Of a DNA stretch of 64,000 bases, positions 34,324 to 42,963 are shown piece by piece (the first letter of the stretch is position 1; each line of letters starts with the position of its first letter). The stretch spans positions 1 through 64,000 of the IMG/VR virus record IMGVR_UViG_3300027963_005227, one strand, 5' to 3'. A model generated the notes under the pieces. The model was given only the letters and a program-made list of their open reading frames with translations. It was not told the origin of the DNA and did no database searches. The DNA is from a virus. The translations under genes and the position numbers were made by a program.

Positions 34324-34720
34324 AAACATCAATGGCAATCCATCATTTTTAAAAAATTCCAAGAAGTATCTCATTGATTGGGAAGTTGATAGCCGTAGCA
34401 AATTCCAAACAACTGTTAAAAACTTTTTAAAACTTTATTGGCAAAATGATAGAGTTTTTGAAGAAATGCGCGTTGTTGGAACAGCTTTATCTTTAGACTT
34501 CTACAATTACAATAAAAAAGTTGCTGTTGAAGTTCAAGGTTTGCAGCATACTCAATATGTTAAATTCTTTCATAGAAATAAACTTCAATATTTAAAACAA
34601 TTAAAAAGAGATGACAAAAAGTTAAAGTTTTGCGAAGTAAATGAAATAATTTTAATAGAAATTTACCCCAAAGATGTTCTCAATAAAGAGTTATTTTTGA
34701 ATTTTGGAGTAGAACTATAA
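34313..34720 (+). CDS. Small PD-(D/E)XK nuclease, Vsr/EDxHD-like
   Basis: The 135-residue protein has the order of a very short patch repair-like fold: VFEEMRVVGT with an acidic residue, LDFYNY with the metal-binding Asp, AVEVQGLQH with Glu-x-Gln and His, then an FHRN region, an RDDKKLKFC helix and ILIEIYP. The same LDF...(A/V)E-x-QG-x-x-H...RD-x-x-K pattern occurs in the homing nuclease remnant between the polymerase halves (42605-42886), so they belong to one superfamily. It may be a conserved recombination nuclease, given its position after the recombinase, or a freestanding homing enzyme. It overlaps the recombinase and ends before the dnaB promoter. Confidence 0.65.
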   Translation: MKFKNINGNPSFLKNSKKYLIDWEVDSRSKFQTTVKNFLKLYWQNDRVFEEMRVVGTALSLDFYNYNKKVAVEVQGLQHTQYVKFFHRNKLQYLKQLKRDDKKLKFCEVNEIILIEIYPKDVLNKELFLNFGVEL

Positions 34721-34728
34721 ATCAATCA

Positions 34729-34757
34729 TTGACAAAATCAATAGTCTCTCGTATACA
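34729..34757 (+). promoter_or_regulatory. Promoter of dnaB, leaderless geometry
   Basis: A perfect TTGACA (34729-34734), 17 bases and TATACA (34752-34757) are followed by five bases and the ATG at 34763. This is the best sigma70-like promoter in the window. Confidence 0.85.
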
Positions 34758-34762
34758 CATAT

Positions 34763-37357
34763 ATGATCTACGATTATGAATTAGAAAAACAATTACTTGC
34801 AGCTTTAATCAAAGAGCCAGATGATTATTGTGAGATTTCTAATTTTATCAACTCTAGAGATTTTTATTCTGAGAATACTAATTTACACTCTTCAATCTTT
34901 TCAATCATCAAACAAGCTATTGATAAGAGCGAAGGAATTGACGAGGTTATTATTGCTCAGAGAGTAAATTCTCTAGGATTATCTTTTGAGGATAATGTTA
35001 ATCCATCTGATTATATTAGATCTTTAGGAATGCGAAAAGTTCCCAAAGGAAACCTAATTAAAACAGCCAGGGAGTTAAAAAAATACACAGTACGTAGAGA
35101 AATCTACGAGTCTGCTCGCGAAGTCGCCAAGAAAATGAAGGGCATTAGTCCTGATTCAACTTACACAGACATCATTTCTCAAGCAGATCAAATCTATAAT
35201 TCTCGTATTAATTTATATGAATTAGGAAATGATACTCCAGAAAATATTTACGAAGAGATGGAAGCTCTCGTTGAGGAGAGGGGAAACAATCCCGTTGTGG
35301 AATTCGGCATGATGGGTCCACATAAAAAAGTAAATCAAATCTACGGATCTCTTCTTCGCCCTGGCAATATCACTGTGATTGTTGCTAGAAGTGGCGTTGG
35401 TAAAATGAATCCATTATATACTAAAGTCTTAACTCCAAATGGATTCGTTGAGATGAGAGATATTTTAGTTGGATCTGAAATTGTATGTCCAAATGGCAAA
35501 ACTTCAAAAGTCCTTAAAACATTCGATCATCAACAAAAAGATATCTATCGCGTTACTTTTGAAGACGGAAGATTCTCCGATTGTGGTTTAGATCACTTGT
35601 GGAAAATTTATACAAGAAATAATAAAGGATTATATCATTGGGAAGTATCTGATACTCAAAAGATAATTAATGACCTATCTCAAAAAAGTAAAAAAGTATT
35701 TATTCCATTAGTATCTGAAATCAATTCTATAGATAAGGAGTTTCTCTTAGATCCATATATTGTGGGAGCTTTAATTGGCGATGGCTGTTTGAGAGATGGT
35801 TTTGTTATAGAATCAGCTGATAGTTTTATTCCTAATAAAATTGAAAAGCTTTTAAAAGAAGACTGCGAAGTTTCAATTAGAGAAAGCTCGAAAAGCCAGT
35901 CTAAAACTTATAGATTTTTTACTTCAAAAGGGGGATCTTTTAAAAATCCACTCATAGAGCATTTAAAAGATTTAAATCTTTATGGTAAATTATCTTATGA
36001 TAAATTTATTCCAGAAGAGTATTTCTACGGATCTTTTAATCAGCGTTTAGATCTTCTGCAAGGTTTAATGGATACAGATGGAACTTTGAGCAAAAGCAGG
36101 GGAAGAAATGGAGATTCATGTAGCTATGGAGGATTAAGCTACTCTACATCTAGCAAACAATTATCAACAGATATCCAGCGCTTGATCTGGAGTCTCGGAG
36201 GAAAAGCTAAAATCTCCGAAAGAATTTCAACATATAAAAATAAAGATGGAGAAAAAGTCAATGGAGCTATTTCTTATAGTGTTAGAATTAGAATGCCAAA
36301 TCCAAAAGATGCATTTTCTCTTCCAAGAAAGAAAGATTTGGCTCTAAGTAAAGAAAATTATCAATACTCTAATCTAAAACTAAGAATATCTAATATCGAA
36401 AAATTAGAAAATAAAGAAGATTGCCGCTGTATTGAAATTGAGGATGGCGAACATTTATATATTATCGATGAGTTTATTGTTACTCATAATACTCAATTTT
36501 GCATGGATTACAGTACCAAGGTTGCTGTTAAATATAGCATTCCAGTATTGCACTTCGACAATGGAGAAATGAGCAAAGAAGAACTCATTATGCGGCAATG
36601 TGCTGCACTCTCTGGAGTTCCCATGCATTTGATTGAAACTGGCAACTGGCGCAAAGCTGGACAAGAAGTGGTTGATAAAATTAGATCAGTCTGGAGCCAA
36701 GTTAAAAATCTCCAGTTCTACTACTACAATGTTGGTGGCATGGATGTTGATAGTATGATTAAAACTCTCAAGCGTTTTTATTATGGAAAAGTTGGTCGAG
36801 GCAATAGAATGATCTTCTCGTTTGACTATATTAAAACTACTTCCGAATCTGGAGGAGGAAAGAATGAGTGGCAAGTTGTTGGTGAGATGGTGGATAAATT
36901 TAAAAAGTGCGTTCAAAAGGAAATCTTGTATGATGGAAATCCCATCATTCCCATGATCACTTCAGTTCAATCTAACAGAAGTGGAATTACAAACAACCGA
37001 AACTCCTCTAATGTTATTGATGATGAAAGTGTAGTTTCTCTTTCTGATCGAATTACTCAGTTTTGCTCTCACATGTTTATTCTTAGAAACAAAACTGCTG
37101 ATGAAATTGAATCTGAAGGTCGTAATTTTGGAACTCATAAACTCATCAACGTTAAAGCTAGACATCTTGGTCAAGATATTGCTGGAGCAGTTGAGCCTAT
37201 TAGAATTGGAGATGCTCTTAGAAAAAATTTCATCAATTTAGATTTCAAAAACTTCTCCATTAGCGAGCGAGGTGATCTTCGTGATATTGCTAATTCAATG
37301 GATACAAATGGAGAATTAGAAACCGATGAAGACGATGACCTGCCAAGTTTCCGTTGA
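34763..37357 (+). CDS. dnaB: Replicative DNA helicase DnaB with class 3 intein
   Basis: The 864-residue frame is a DnaB-type helicase of 502 residues with a 362-residue intein at 215-576. The N-terminal domain (residues 1-110, starting with YDYELEKQLLAALI) and linker precede the RecA-like core. The intein splits the Walker A motif ARSGVGK|T between Lys and Thr. Downstream are PVLHFDNGEMSKEELIMRQ, the Walker B-type RMIFSFDYIKT, and the SDRITQFCSHMF region. The C-terminus is acidic. Splicing is therefore needed for ATP binding. It has its own strong promoter and the primase gene overlaps its end by 32 bases. Confidence 0.92.
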   Translation: MIYDYELEKQLLAALIKEPDDYCEISNFINSRDFYSENTNLHSSIFSIIKQAIDKSEGIDEVIIAQRVNSLGLSFEDNVNPSDYIRSLGMRKVPKGNLIKTARELKKYTVRREIYESAREVAKKMKGISPDSTYTDIISQADQIYNSRINLYELGNDTPENIYEEMEALVEERGNNPVVEFGMMGPHKKVNQIYGSLLRPGNITVIVARSGVGKMNPLYTKVLTPNGFVEMRDILVGSEIVCPNGKTSKVLKTFDHQQKDIYRVTFEDGRFSDCGLDHLWKIYTRNNKGLYHWEVSDTQKIINDLSQKSKKVFIPLVSEINSIDKEFLLDPYIVGALIGDGCLRDGFVIESADSFIPNKIEKLLKEDCEVSIRESSKSQSKTYRFFTSKGGSFKNPLIEHLKDLNLYGKLSYDKFIPEEYFYGSFNQRLDLLQGLMDTDGTLSKSRGRNGDSCSYGGLSYSTSSKQLSTDIQRLIWSLGGKAKISERISTYKNKDGEKVNGAISYSVRIRMPNPKDAFSLPRKKDLALSKENYQYSNLKLRISNIEKLENKEDCRCIEIEDGEHLYIIDEFIVTHNTQFCMDYSTKVAVKYSIPVLHFDNGEMSKEELIMRQCAALSGVPMHLIETGNWRKAGQEVVDKIRSVWSQVKNLQFYYYNVGGMDVDSMIKTLKRFYYGKVGRGNRMIFSFDYIKTTSESGGGKNEWQVVGEMVDKFKKCVQKEILYDGNPIIPMITSVQSNRSGITNNRNSSNVIDDESVVSLSDRITQFCSHMFILRNKTADEIESEGRNFGTHKLINVKARHLGQDIAGAVEPIRIGDALRKNFINLDFKNFSISERGDLRDIANSMDTNGELETDEDDDLPSFR
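35405..36490 (+). mobile_element. DnaB class 3 intein with LAGLIDADG endonuclease
   Basis: The intein starts with Met-Asn-Pro rather than Cys, Ser or Ala, so it lacks the usual first nucleophile. The three residues that define class 3 inteins are present: Trp two residues after the block B His (GLDHLW, residue 280 of the precursor), Cys at block F position 4 (CRCIEIE, residue 556) and Thr two residues before the terminal Asn (IVTHN, residue 574). The +1 residue is Thr. Endonuclease helices YIVGALIGDG and LLQGLMDTDG are visible. By precedent (mycobacteriophage Bethlehem DnaB intein) splicing would start from the block F Cys. Confidence 0.88.
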
Positions 37358-38399
37358 TCCCAATCAAATCAAAAACACTCTAGAATCTGTTGGTTACAAG
37401 CTAATGGATTTTGGAAATCACTGGAGAACCAGCGCTCTATATAGAGGAGGAGATAATTCTACTTCTATTAGAATCTATAAAAATACTGGAGTGTGGACAG
37501 ATTTTGTATCTGGTTCTCAATCTTTTCCACTAGAAAAACTATTGCAATTAACAGTCTGTGGAGATAAAAAAAAACTCAACAAGATTCTTGATTCTTTAAA
37601 TAAATCAGAAGACTTTTTTTATGAGCCTAAACAATTAATCGAAATGGAACGAATCTACCCAGACTCAATATTAGAGAAACTATTTCCTAATTATTCTTTT
37701 TATACTAAGAAGAATTATAAAGAATCAACTCTCAAATTTTATAAAACTGGATTTGCTGGTGAAGGTAAAATGTATCGCCGCATGGTGTTTCCAATTTATA
37801 ATGATAACTCTCAAATCATTGGATTTAGCGGTAGAAAAATTGATGTTGCTGATAAGATTCCCAAATGGAAGCATTTAGGTCAGAGAAAAAATTGGATTTA
37901 TCCAGCACATATTCCCGCAGCTAAAACAGTAGATTCTTGGATAAAGGAAAAAGAAGAAGTGATCTTAGTAGAGAGTATTGGAGATAGCATGGCTCTTTAC
38001 GAAAACAATATTACCAATAACCTTGTAACTTTTGGACTAGGAGTGAGTTCCGCAATTATTAGTTATTTAAACTCTTTCCAACTAAAGAAAATAATTATAT
38101 CCACAAACAATGACTTTGAATCTTCAATTAATCATGGATACAATGGAGCAATTAAAATTTTACTTTCTTTGATCAAATATTTTAACTTTGATCAGATTGA
38201 AATTCGCCTTCCTCCAAAACCATATAATGATTTTTCAGATGCTCATCAAGACAAGTATAATTTACAATCTTGGCGTAAACAAGAAATAGATCGTAAAAAG
38301 TATATTGAGAATTTAAAATACTACATTCACAATAATAAAACAGTCTTTAAGCAAAAAGATGTAGAGTCTTTGATGAAAATTTTTAAAAATTATGACTGA
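37326..38399 (+). CDS. DNA primase, DnaG/TOPRIM type
   Basis: The product is 357 residues from the ATG at 37326; an ATG at 37335 is equally possible. The N-terminal region (GNHWRTSALYRGGDNSTSIRIY then GVWTDFVSGS) resembles the zinc-binding domain of DnaG without its cysteines. The middle has MYRRMVFPIYNDNSQIIGFSGRKI, and the TOPRIM part has VILVESIGDSMALY and KKIIISTNNDFE, with Asn replacing one of the usual Asp residues. It would make RNA primers together with the DnaB helicase, whose gene it overlaps. The missing zinc ligands and altered TOPRIM residue are worth noting but occur in other phage primases. Confidence 0.8.
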   Translation: MKTMTCQVSVDPNQIKNTLESVGYKLMDFGNHWRTSALYRGGDNSTSIRIYKNTGVWTDFVSGSQSFPLEKLLQLTVCGDKKKLNKILDSLNKSEDFFYEPKQLIEMERIYPDSILEKLFPNYSFYTKKNYKESTLKFYKTGFAGEGKMYRRMVFPIYNDNSQIIGFSGRKIDVADKIPKWKHLGQRKNWIYPAHIPAAKTVDSWIKEKEEVILVESIGDSMALYENNITNNLVTFGLGVSSAIISYLNSFQLKKIIISTNNDFESSINHGYNGAIKILLSLIKYFNFDQIEIRLPPKPYNDFSDAHQDKYNLQSWRKQEIDRKKYIENLKYYIHNNKTVFKQKDVESLMKIFKNYD

Positions 38400-39432
38400 A
38401 CCTAAAACTACATTATCTGCAAGTAGAATCAAAACTCTTCAAAGTTGTAGCTGGTTATATTGGTGTAAGTATAAATTAAATCTTCCAGATAAAGGAAACG
38501 ATGGCAGTTCTCGCGGAACTGTTTGTCACTTCATTTTTGAGCTACTGGGCAAATCAAGAAGAGAAAAGATTCATCAATATATTATAGATAATAATGATCC
38601 ATTTTCTCATGGCGCAATCAAACGATTAGTATTAAAACATGCTTTAAAATTACAAGTTGCTGATGAGGAAAATTTAGAGTCTATCAGAATCATGATTTTG
38701 AATGGACTCAAGTATGATTTCTACGGCAGAGCTAATGGATTGATTTCAGAATCTTTTTCAGAGAAAGACTTTGAAATTGTTCGTCAAGATGACAAAGCTG
38801 GAATCTCTTATAAGATCAAAGGATTTATTGATAAATTGTTTTTATATAAAAATGAAAACTTAGCAATTATTCGCGACTTTAAAAGTAGCAAAGAGAAGTT
38901 CAAAGGAAAAGAAATCTCTGATAACTTGCAGGATTACATGTATAACCTTGCAGTTCGCCACATGTTTCCAGAATTCAAAAAGAGAGTTAGTGAATTCTTA
39001 TTTTTAAAGTTTGAGCTAGATCAAAAGCTATTGCAAAAATCTGATGGAGCAGTAGTTATGGATAGAATCAATGAAGATGATTTGGATGGATTCGAGCATC
39101 AGCTAACCTCAATTCAAAAATACATAGATGAACTTTCAGAAATTGATGCTAAGTCTAATTTTGCTAAAAATTCTCCATTTCCCACAGACAAGTCTTTTAG
39201 TGGTCCGCTCCAATGTGGATTTGCTAAATACAAAGGAGAATTAAAAAAAGATGGAAATCCCAAGTGGGCTTGTTCTATGAAGTTTGATTTCTATTATTAT
39301 GTCATTTTAAAAGATGGAAAAGTTACTAAATCATTTTTGGAAGAAGACTTTAGTGAATCTCTAGTGGAGAGCGACCATTCTTTTGAGAAGAGATACTACG
39401 CAGGTTGTCCCGCGCATCTAAAACACTCTTGA
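38392..39432 (+). CDS. PD-(D/E)XK exonuclease, Cas4/RecB-like, probable Fe-S cluster
   Basis: The 346-residue protein contains a RecB-type nuclease core: GFIDKLF with the metal Asp (147), IIRDFKSSK with Asp and Lys (162-164) and QDYMYNLAV (180-188). Cysteines near the N-terminus (LQSCSWLYWC) and three separated ones near the C-terminus (LQCGF, WACSMKF, AGCPAH) match the one-plus-three arrangement that holds a 4Fe-4S cluster in Cas4 and AddB. Its place between primase and polymerase genes suggests a role in recombination or end-processing. It overlaps the primase gene by eight bases. Confidence 0.8.
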   Translation: MTEPKTTLSASRIKTLQSCSWLYWCKYKLNLPDKGNDGSSRGTVCHFIFELLGKSRREKIHQYIIDNNDPFSHGAIKRLVLKHALKLQVADEENLESIRIMILNGLKYDFYGRANGLISESFSEKDFEIVRQDDKAGISYKIKGFIDKLFLYKNENLAIIRDFKSSKEKFKGKEISDNLQDYMYNLAVRHMFPEFKKRVSEFLFLKFELDQKLLQKSDGAVVMDRINEDDLDGFEHQLTSIQKYIDELSEIDAKSNFAKNSPFPTDKSFSGPLQCGFAKYKGELKKDGNPKWACSMKFDFYYYVILKDGKVTKSFLEEDFSESLVESDHSFEKRYYAGCPAHLKHS

Positions 39433-39456
39433 CTTGTTCCGAAGTTGTGCTATCAT
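39429..39456 (+). promoter_or_regulatory. Promoter of the polymerase unit, leaderless geometry
   Basis: TTGACT (39429-39434), 16 bases and TATCAT (39451-39456) are followed by five bases and the ATG at 39462. The -35 overlaps the nuclease stop codon. Confidence 0.8.
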
Positions 39457-39461
39457 AGAAG

Positions 39462-40214
39462 ATGCTCGCTCTCTTCAAATCCAGTTGTTCTATTGGACGC
39501 AGTATCCTAACTCTAAATGATCCTAATAATTGTCATGAGAATGGACCAGATAGCATTTTCTCCATTGCTGTTGAGAATGATTTAAAAACAGTTACTCTTG
39601 TGGAAGATTCCATGGTTGGATTTTTCGATGCATTTAGAATCAGTCAAGCTCTTGGAATTCAATTGATTTTTGGATTACGATTCTCCTGCTGCGATCAGCT
39701 TGATAGTCTAACATCTAATCATAAATTAATTGCATTTGCTAAAAATGATCAAGGATGTAAAGACTTGTACAGTCTCTACTCTAAAATTTATGTTGATTTT
39801 AATGGCAAAATTACTCATGAGCAATTGCAATTAGCATGGACTGATAACTTAAAATTAGCTGTTCCATTCTATGATTCATTCATTCATCAGAATAATTTTT
39901 ACTTTCAAAGCTGCATTCAAGAGTTTGGAAATATTAAGCCAGTCTTTTTTATAGAGTCTAATAATCTTCCATTCGATGATGCTCTGGAAAGAGAAGTTTT
40001 AAAATTTACTGAAAACGGCAAAAAGTTTGAAGTGCAAAAAACTAAATCTATTTATTATAAAGATAAGTGCGATGTAGAAGCTTTTCAAACTTATAAAATT
40101 ATTTGTAATCGAACCTTTGGTCGCCAAGCTACACTGTCCTCTCCTAATCTAAATCACTTCGGAAGTGATGAGTTTTGTTGGGAATCTTATCTAGAACAAA
40201 CTAATGAACGATAA
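39462..40214 (+). CDS. PHP-like domain of DNA polymerase III alpha as a separate gene
   Basis: The 250-residue protein matches the N-terminal PHP region of bacterial DnaE in layout: an opening strand, DSIFSIAVENDLKTVTLVEDSMVGFFDAF (equivalent to the segment with the DHGNM motif), then GIQLIFGLRF and a KLIAFAKNDQGCKDLYSLYS stretch. The C-terminal part resembles the link to the palm (SYY-K-DVEAFQ then NRTFGRQ). The metal-binding His-x-His and Asp-His-Gly residues are replaced (FKSSCS, EDSM), so nuclease or pyrophosphatase activity is unlikely. It is separated from the polymerase by an exonuclease gene, which it overlaps by 11 bases. Confidence 0.72.
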   Translation: MLALFKSSCSIGRSILTLNDPNNCHENGPDSIFSIAVENDLKTVTLVEDSMVGFFDAFRISQALGIQLIFGLRFSCCDQLDSLTSNHKLIAFAKNDQGCKDLYSLYSKIYVDFNGKITHEQLQLAWTDNLKLAVPFYDSFIHQNNFYFQSCIQEFGNIKPVFFIESNNLPFDDALEREVLKFTENGKKFEVQKTKSIYYKDKCDVEAFQTYKIICNRTFGRQATLSSPNLNHFGSDEFCWESYLEQTNER

Positions 40215-40836
40215 TCTACTTCGCTTTAATAATTCTCAAAAATATATAGCACTCGACACTGAGACAGAAGGACTAAATCTAGTAAAGTCTAGACCATGGC
40301 AAGTTGCGTGGATTATTGCAGAAGGCAAACAAATCAAATCCAAGCACAGTCACTTTATCAAGTGGCCGAATCTAACAGTATCTGAAGGTGCTGCTAAAGT
40401 TACTGGATTCTCCATGGAGAAATATGAAAGACTCGCAGAAGATCCAATGGAAGTTTTTAATAAGCTAAAGCCTTATCTTTACAATCCAGAGTATAAAATA
40501 ATTGGGCAGAATCTTCTGGGGTTTGATGTTTATATGATTAATATCTGGAGAAAAGAAATGGGATTAAAATCAGACTACTCTTTCATTGATCGAATCATTG
40601 ATACTAAATCAATTGCTGCTGCAATCTTTAAAAATATTTGGCCCGATAAGAGCAACTTTACTAGCTGGCAATATAAACTTCTTCATGTTAAAGAGAAGGG
40701 TCTTAAAACATCTCAATTGACCTTGCTCAAGCATTATGGCATCTCATTTGATCAGAGCAAGTTGCACGATGCCCTTTACGATATTGAAATGAACTTCGAT
40801 ATTTTCCTCAAACAAATTTACGACATTGAAATATGA
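40204..40836 (+). CDS. DnaQ-like 3'-5' exonuclease
   Basis: The 210-residue protein has the DEDDh motifs: ALDTETEGL (16-24), IIGQNLLGFDVYMI near 98-111, and a final KLHDALYDIEMN with the His and Asp of motif III. It is the likely proofreading subunit for the C-family polymerase encoded next, with which it overlaps by four bases. The order PHP, exonuclease, polymerase recalls PolC, in which the exonuclease is inserted in the PHP domain. Here the three are separate genes. Confidence 0.88.
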   Translation: MNDNLLRFNNSQKYIALDTETEGLNLVKSRPWQVAWIIAEGKQIKSKHSHFIKWPNLTVSEGAAKVTGFSMEKYERLAEDPMEVFNKLKPYLYNPEYKIIGQNLLGFDVYMINIWRKEMGLKSDYSFIDRIIDTKSIAAAIFKNIWPDKSNFTSWQYKLLHVKEKGLKTSQLTLLKHYGISFDQSKLHDALYDIEMNFDIFLKQIYDIEI

Positions 40837-42617
40837 TTACTAGTTTTTCTCCTTACAAAAGTCCATTTCCAGCGGGGGTTAAACTTCCAGAAATTCGTGT
40901 AGATCAAAAATACTACGATCTTCTTGGATGCCAATCAAGCATTTCTAATTTTAACTTTTTGCGCAAGCTTTGCTTTGAAGGCGTTAAGAAGAGAAAAATT
41001 GACGAGCTTCCAAACAAGCAAGTTTATTATGAAAGATTAACAATGGAACTGTCAATCCTAAAGGAATTAGGATTCATTGATTATATTCTTTTGAATTGGG
41101 ATGTTATCAACTATTGTCATGAGAATAAAATCCCAGTGGGTGCGGGGCGTGGAAGTGCTCCAGGCAGTTTAGTCCTGTATTGCATCTCAGTTACAAACAT
41201 TGATCCAATCAAATACGATCTCTTCTTTGAACGATTTGTTTCTAAAAGCAGAGCTAAAATCATTGAAAGCGAAGGAGAGATTTATCTAGACGGATCTCTT
41301 CTCGCAGACATTGATAATGACATTAGTTATGAGCGCAGAAATGAAGTGATTGAATATATTAATAATAAATACAAAGGAAAAACTTCTAAAATTCTCACAA
41401 TGAACACTTTGAGCGGCAAGCTTTGTGTTAAAGAGTGTGGAAAAATTGTTGCTGAAATGTCAGAAACAGAGGTGAACATCATTAGTGATTCTATTCCCAA
41501 AAAGTTTGGAAAAGTTTTCAAGCTAAAAGATGCTTTTGAAGAGAGCGAAGTTTTTAAAACTTTCGCCTTATCTCACAAAAAAGTATATACCATTGCCAAC
41601 AAACTAGAGGGTTTGAATAAGAATACTGGAGTTCATCCTTCAGGAATTGCAATTAGTTTTTATAATCTTCCAGACATTATGCCAATCCAAAAGACTGGCG
41701 AAGATGCTATTGTATCTGGATACGACATGAACAGCGTCTCAGCATTAACTGTTAAATTCGACATCTTAGGACTTAGAACTCTGTCGGTAATTCATGATGT
41801 TTGTTCTATGATCGGAATTAACGTGGACGACATTAATGTTGAAGATCCTAGCATTTATGCAGCGATGCAAATCTTGAAAAGTCCCAAGGGATTGTTTCAA
41901 ATTGAAGCTGATACGAACTTTCGAGTAGCTCAAAAAGTAGCTCCGAAAAATCTTCAAGAATTATCTGCTGTTGTAGCCTTAGCGCGACCTGGAGCTTTAG
42001 ACTTTGTTGATCGTTATGCAGACTATTCTCGCACTGGAGAGTTTCAATCTATTCATCCATTCTTTGATGATGTGCTTTCATCTACTGGTGGATTATGTTT
42101 ATACCAAGAACAAACACTTCAAATGTGTAAGAAAATTGGATTCAGCTTGGATGAAGCTGAACAGCTTAGAAGAATTATTGGCAAAAAGAAAGTTGATCAA
42201 ATGGTTGTCTGGCAAGATAAAATTAAAAATAAAATTATAGAAAATGATCTAGATCCAATTGTTGGAGATGTTTTTTGGAAGGTTGCATCAGACTCTGCAA
42301 ATTATAGTTTTAATAAGTGCATTTTTGAAGAAGAGACGGTTGAATTAGATTCGGGAGAAATAAAAATGTTGAAAGATATTAACTATGGAGATTATATAAA
42401 AGCTTTCGATATTCAAAACGAGCAGGATCATTATGTTCGAGTATTAGATATAGTGAAAAATGAAAAAGAAATTTTTGAATTTGAAATGGAGAATGGGGTT
42501 TCTATCAAATGCTCTATGGAGCATAAGTTTTTATGTGAGCATGATTTAAAAATGCATCCTATTAAAGATATCCTTGAAAATAATTGGCTAATTATGTGTA
42601 ATAAGAATATCATTTAG
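40833..42617 (+). CDS. dnaE: DNA polymerase III alpha, N-terminal half plus N-intein
   Basis: Residues 1-495 are the palm, fingers and start of the tail of a DnaE-type polymerase: VGAGRGSAPGSLVLYC, SLLADIDNDIS with catalytic Asp-x-Asp, HPSGIAIS, KFDILGLRTL with the third Asp, and ANYSFNK at the end. Residues 496-594 are an N-terminal intein half. The frame stops at 42617. The other half of the polymerase is encoded by the gene at 42850. The two should be joined by protein splicing at FNK|SHS, a conserved site near the end of the fingers. This is the only replicase gene in the window, and both catalytic motifs are intact. Confidence 0.9.
   Translation: MITSFSPYKSPFPAGVKLPEIRVDQKYYDLLGCQSSISNFNFLRKLCFEGVKKRKIDELPNKQVYYERLTMELSILKELGFIDYILLNWDVINYCHENKIPVGAGRGSAPGSLVLYCISVTNIDPIKYDLFFERFVSKSRAKIIESEGEIYLDGSLLADIDNDISYERRNEVIEYINNKYKGKTSKILTMNTLSGKLCVKECGKIVAEMSETEVNIISDSIPKKFGKVFKLKDAFEESEVFKTFALSHKKVYTIANKLEGLNKNTGVHPSGIAISFYNLPDIMPIQKTGEDAIVSGYDMNSVSALTVKFDILGLRTLSVIHDVCSMIGINVDDINVEDPSIYAAMQILKSPKGLFQIEADTNFRVAQKVAPKNLQELSAVVALARPGALDFVDRYADYSRTGEFQSIHPFFDDVLSSTGGLCLYQEQTLQMCKKIGFSLDEAEQLRRIIGKKKVDQMVVWQDKIKNKIIENDLDPIVGDVFWKVASDSANYSFNKCIFEEETVELDSGEIKMLKDINYGDYIKAFDIQNEQDHYVRVLDIVKNEKEIFEFEMENGVSIKCSMEHKFLCEHDLKMHPIKDILENNWLIMCNKNII
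42318..42614 (+). mobile_element. N-terminal half of the DnaE split intein
   Basis: The 99 residues start with Cys (CIFEEETVELDSGEIKML) and have the block A pattern, an ending like INYGDYIKAFD, and a block B-like GVSIKCSMEHKFL with the essential His. The frame ends MCNKNII. An endonuclease domain is absent, as in other split inteins. Confidence 0.85.
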
Positions 42618-42886
42618 TATATTTTTCTTTAGATTTTGCATTTCCTGAATTTAAAATTGCAATCGAATGCCAAGGAACTTATTTTCATATAGATCCTCGA
42701 TTCTATCCAAATGGACCATCTGGGAAAATACAAAAAAGAAACTTTGGAAGAGATAAATCTAAGAAAAAATTTCTTGACAAAAAGGGTTGGACTATGATAG
42801 AGTTATGGGAGACTGAAATAAATAACGAAGAATTTAAAAATATTTTAACATGCAAGCTACAAGAATTAAATCTTTTAAACAATTAG
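42605..42886 (+). pseudogene. 5'-truncated EDxHD (Vsr-like) homing endonuclease between the intein halves
   Basis: The gap between the two polymerase halves is not empty. In the third frame an open stretch from 42605 to 42886 encodes LDFAFPEFKIAIECQGTYF, then HIDPRFYPNGPSGKIQKRNF, an RDKSKKKF helix, and KGWTMIELWETEI. That is the catalytic half of the Vsr-like homing endonucleases described between the halves of phage genes broken by split inteins. There is no ATG or other usual start in frame before the catalytic part, and the N-terminal region is missing, so it is probably a remnant. Its last codons overlap the start of the C-half gene. Confidence 0.75.
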
Positions 42887-42963
42887 GTATTAAAAAAACT
42901 ATTGATTTGGAAGTCGATTCCATTGATCATAATTTTTATCTTAAAAACTTAATTACATCAAAT
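42850..42963 (+). mobile_element. C-terminal half of the DnaE split intein
   Basis: The 38 residues contain a block F (TIDLEVDSIDHNFYLKN) and block G (LITSN) and are followed by a Ser +1. The penultimate residue is Ser rather than His, as in cyanobacterial DnaE split inteins (..ASN). The length fits known C-inteins. Confidence 0.88.

Noticed and set aside
42605-42849. A simple frameshift splitting one DnaE gene
   Set aside because: The halves are bounded by recognisable N- and C-intein sequences and separated by a nuclease frame, so this is a real split, not a single-base error.
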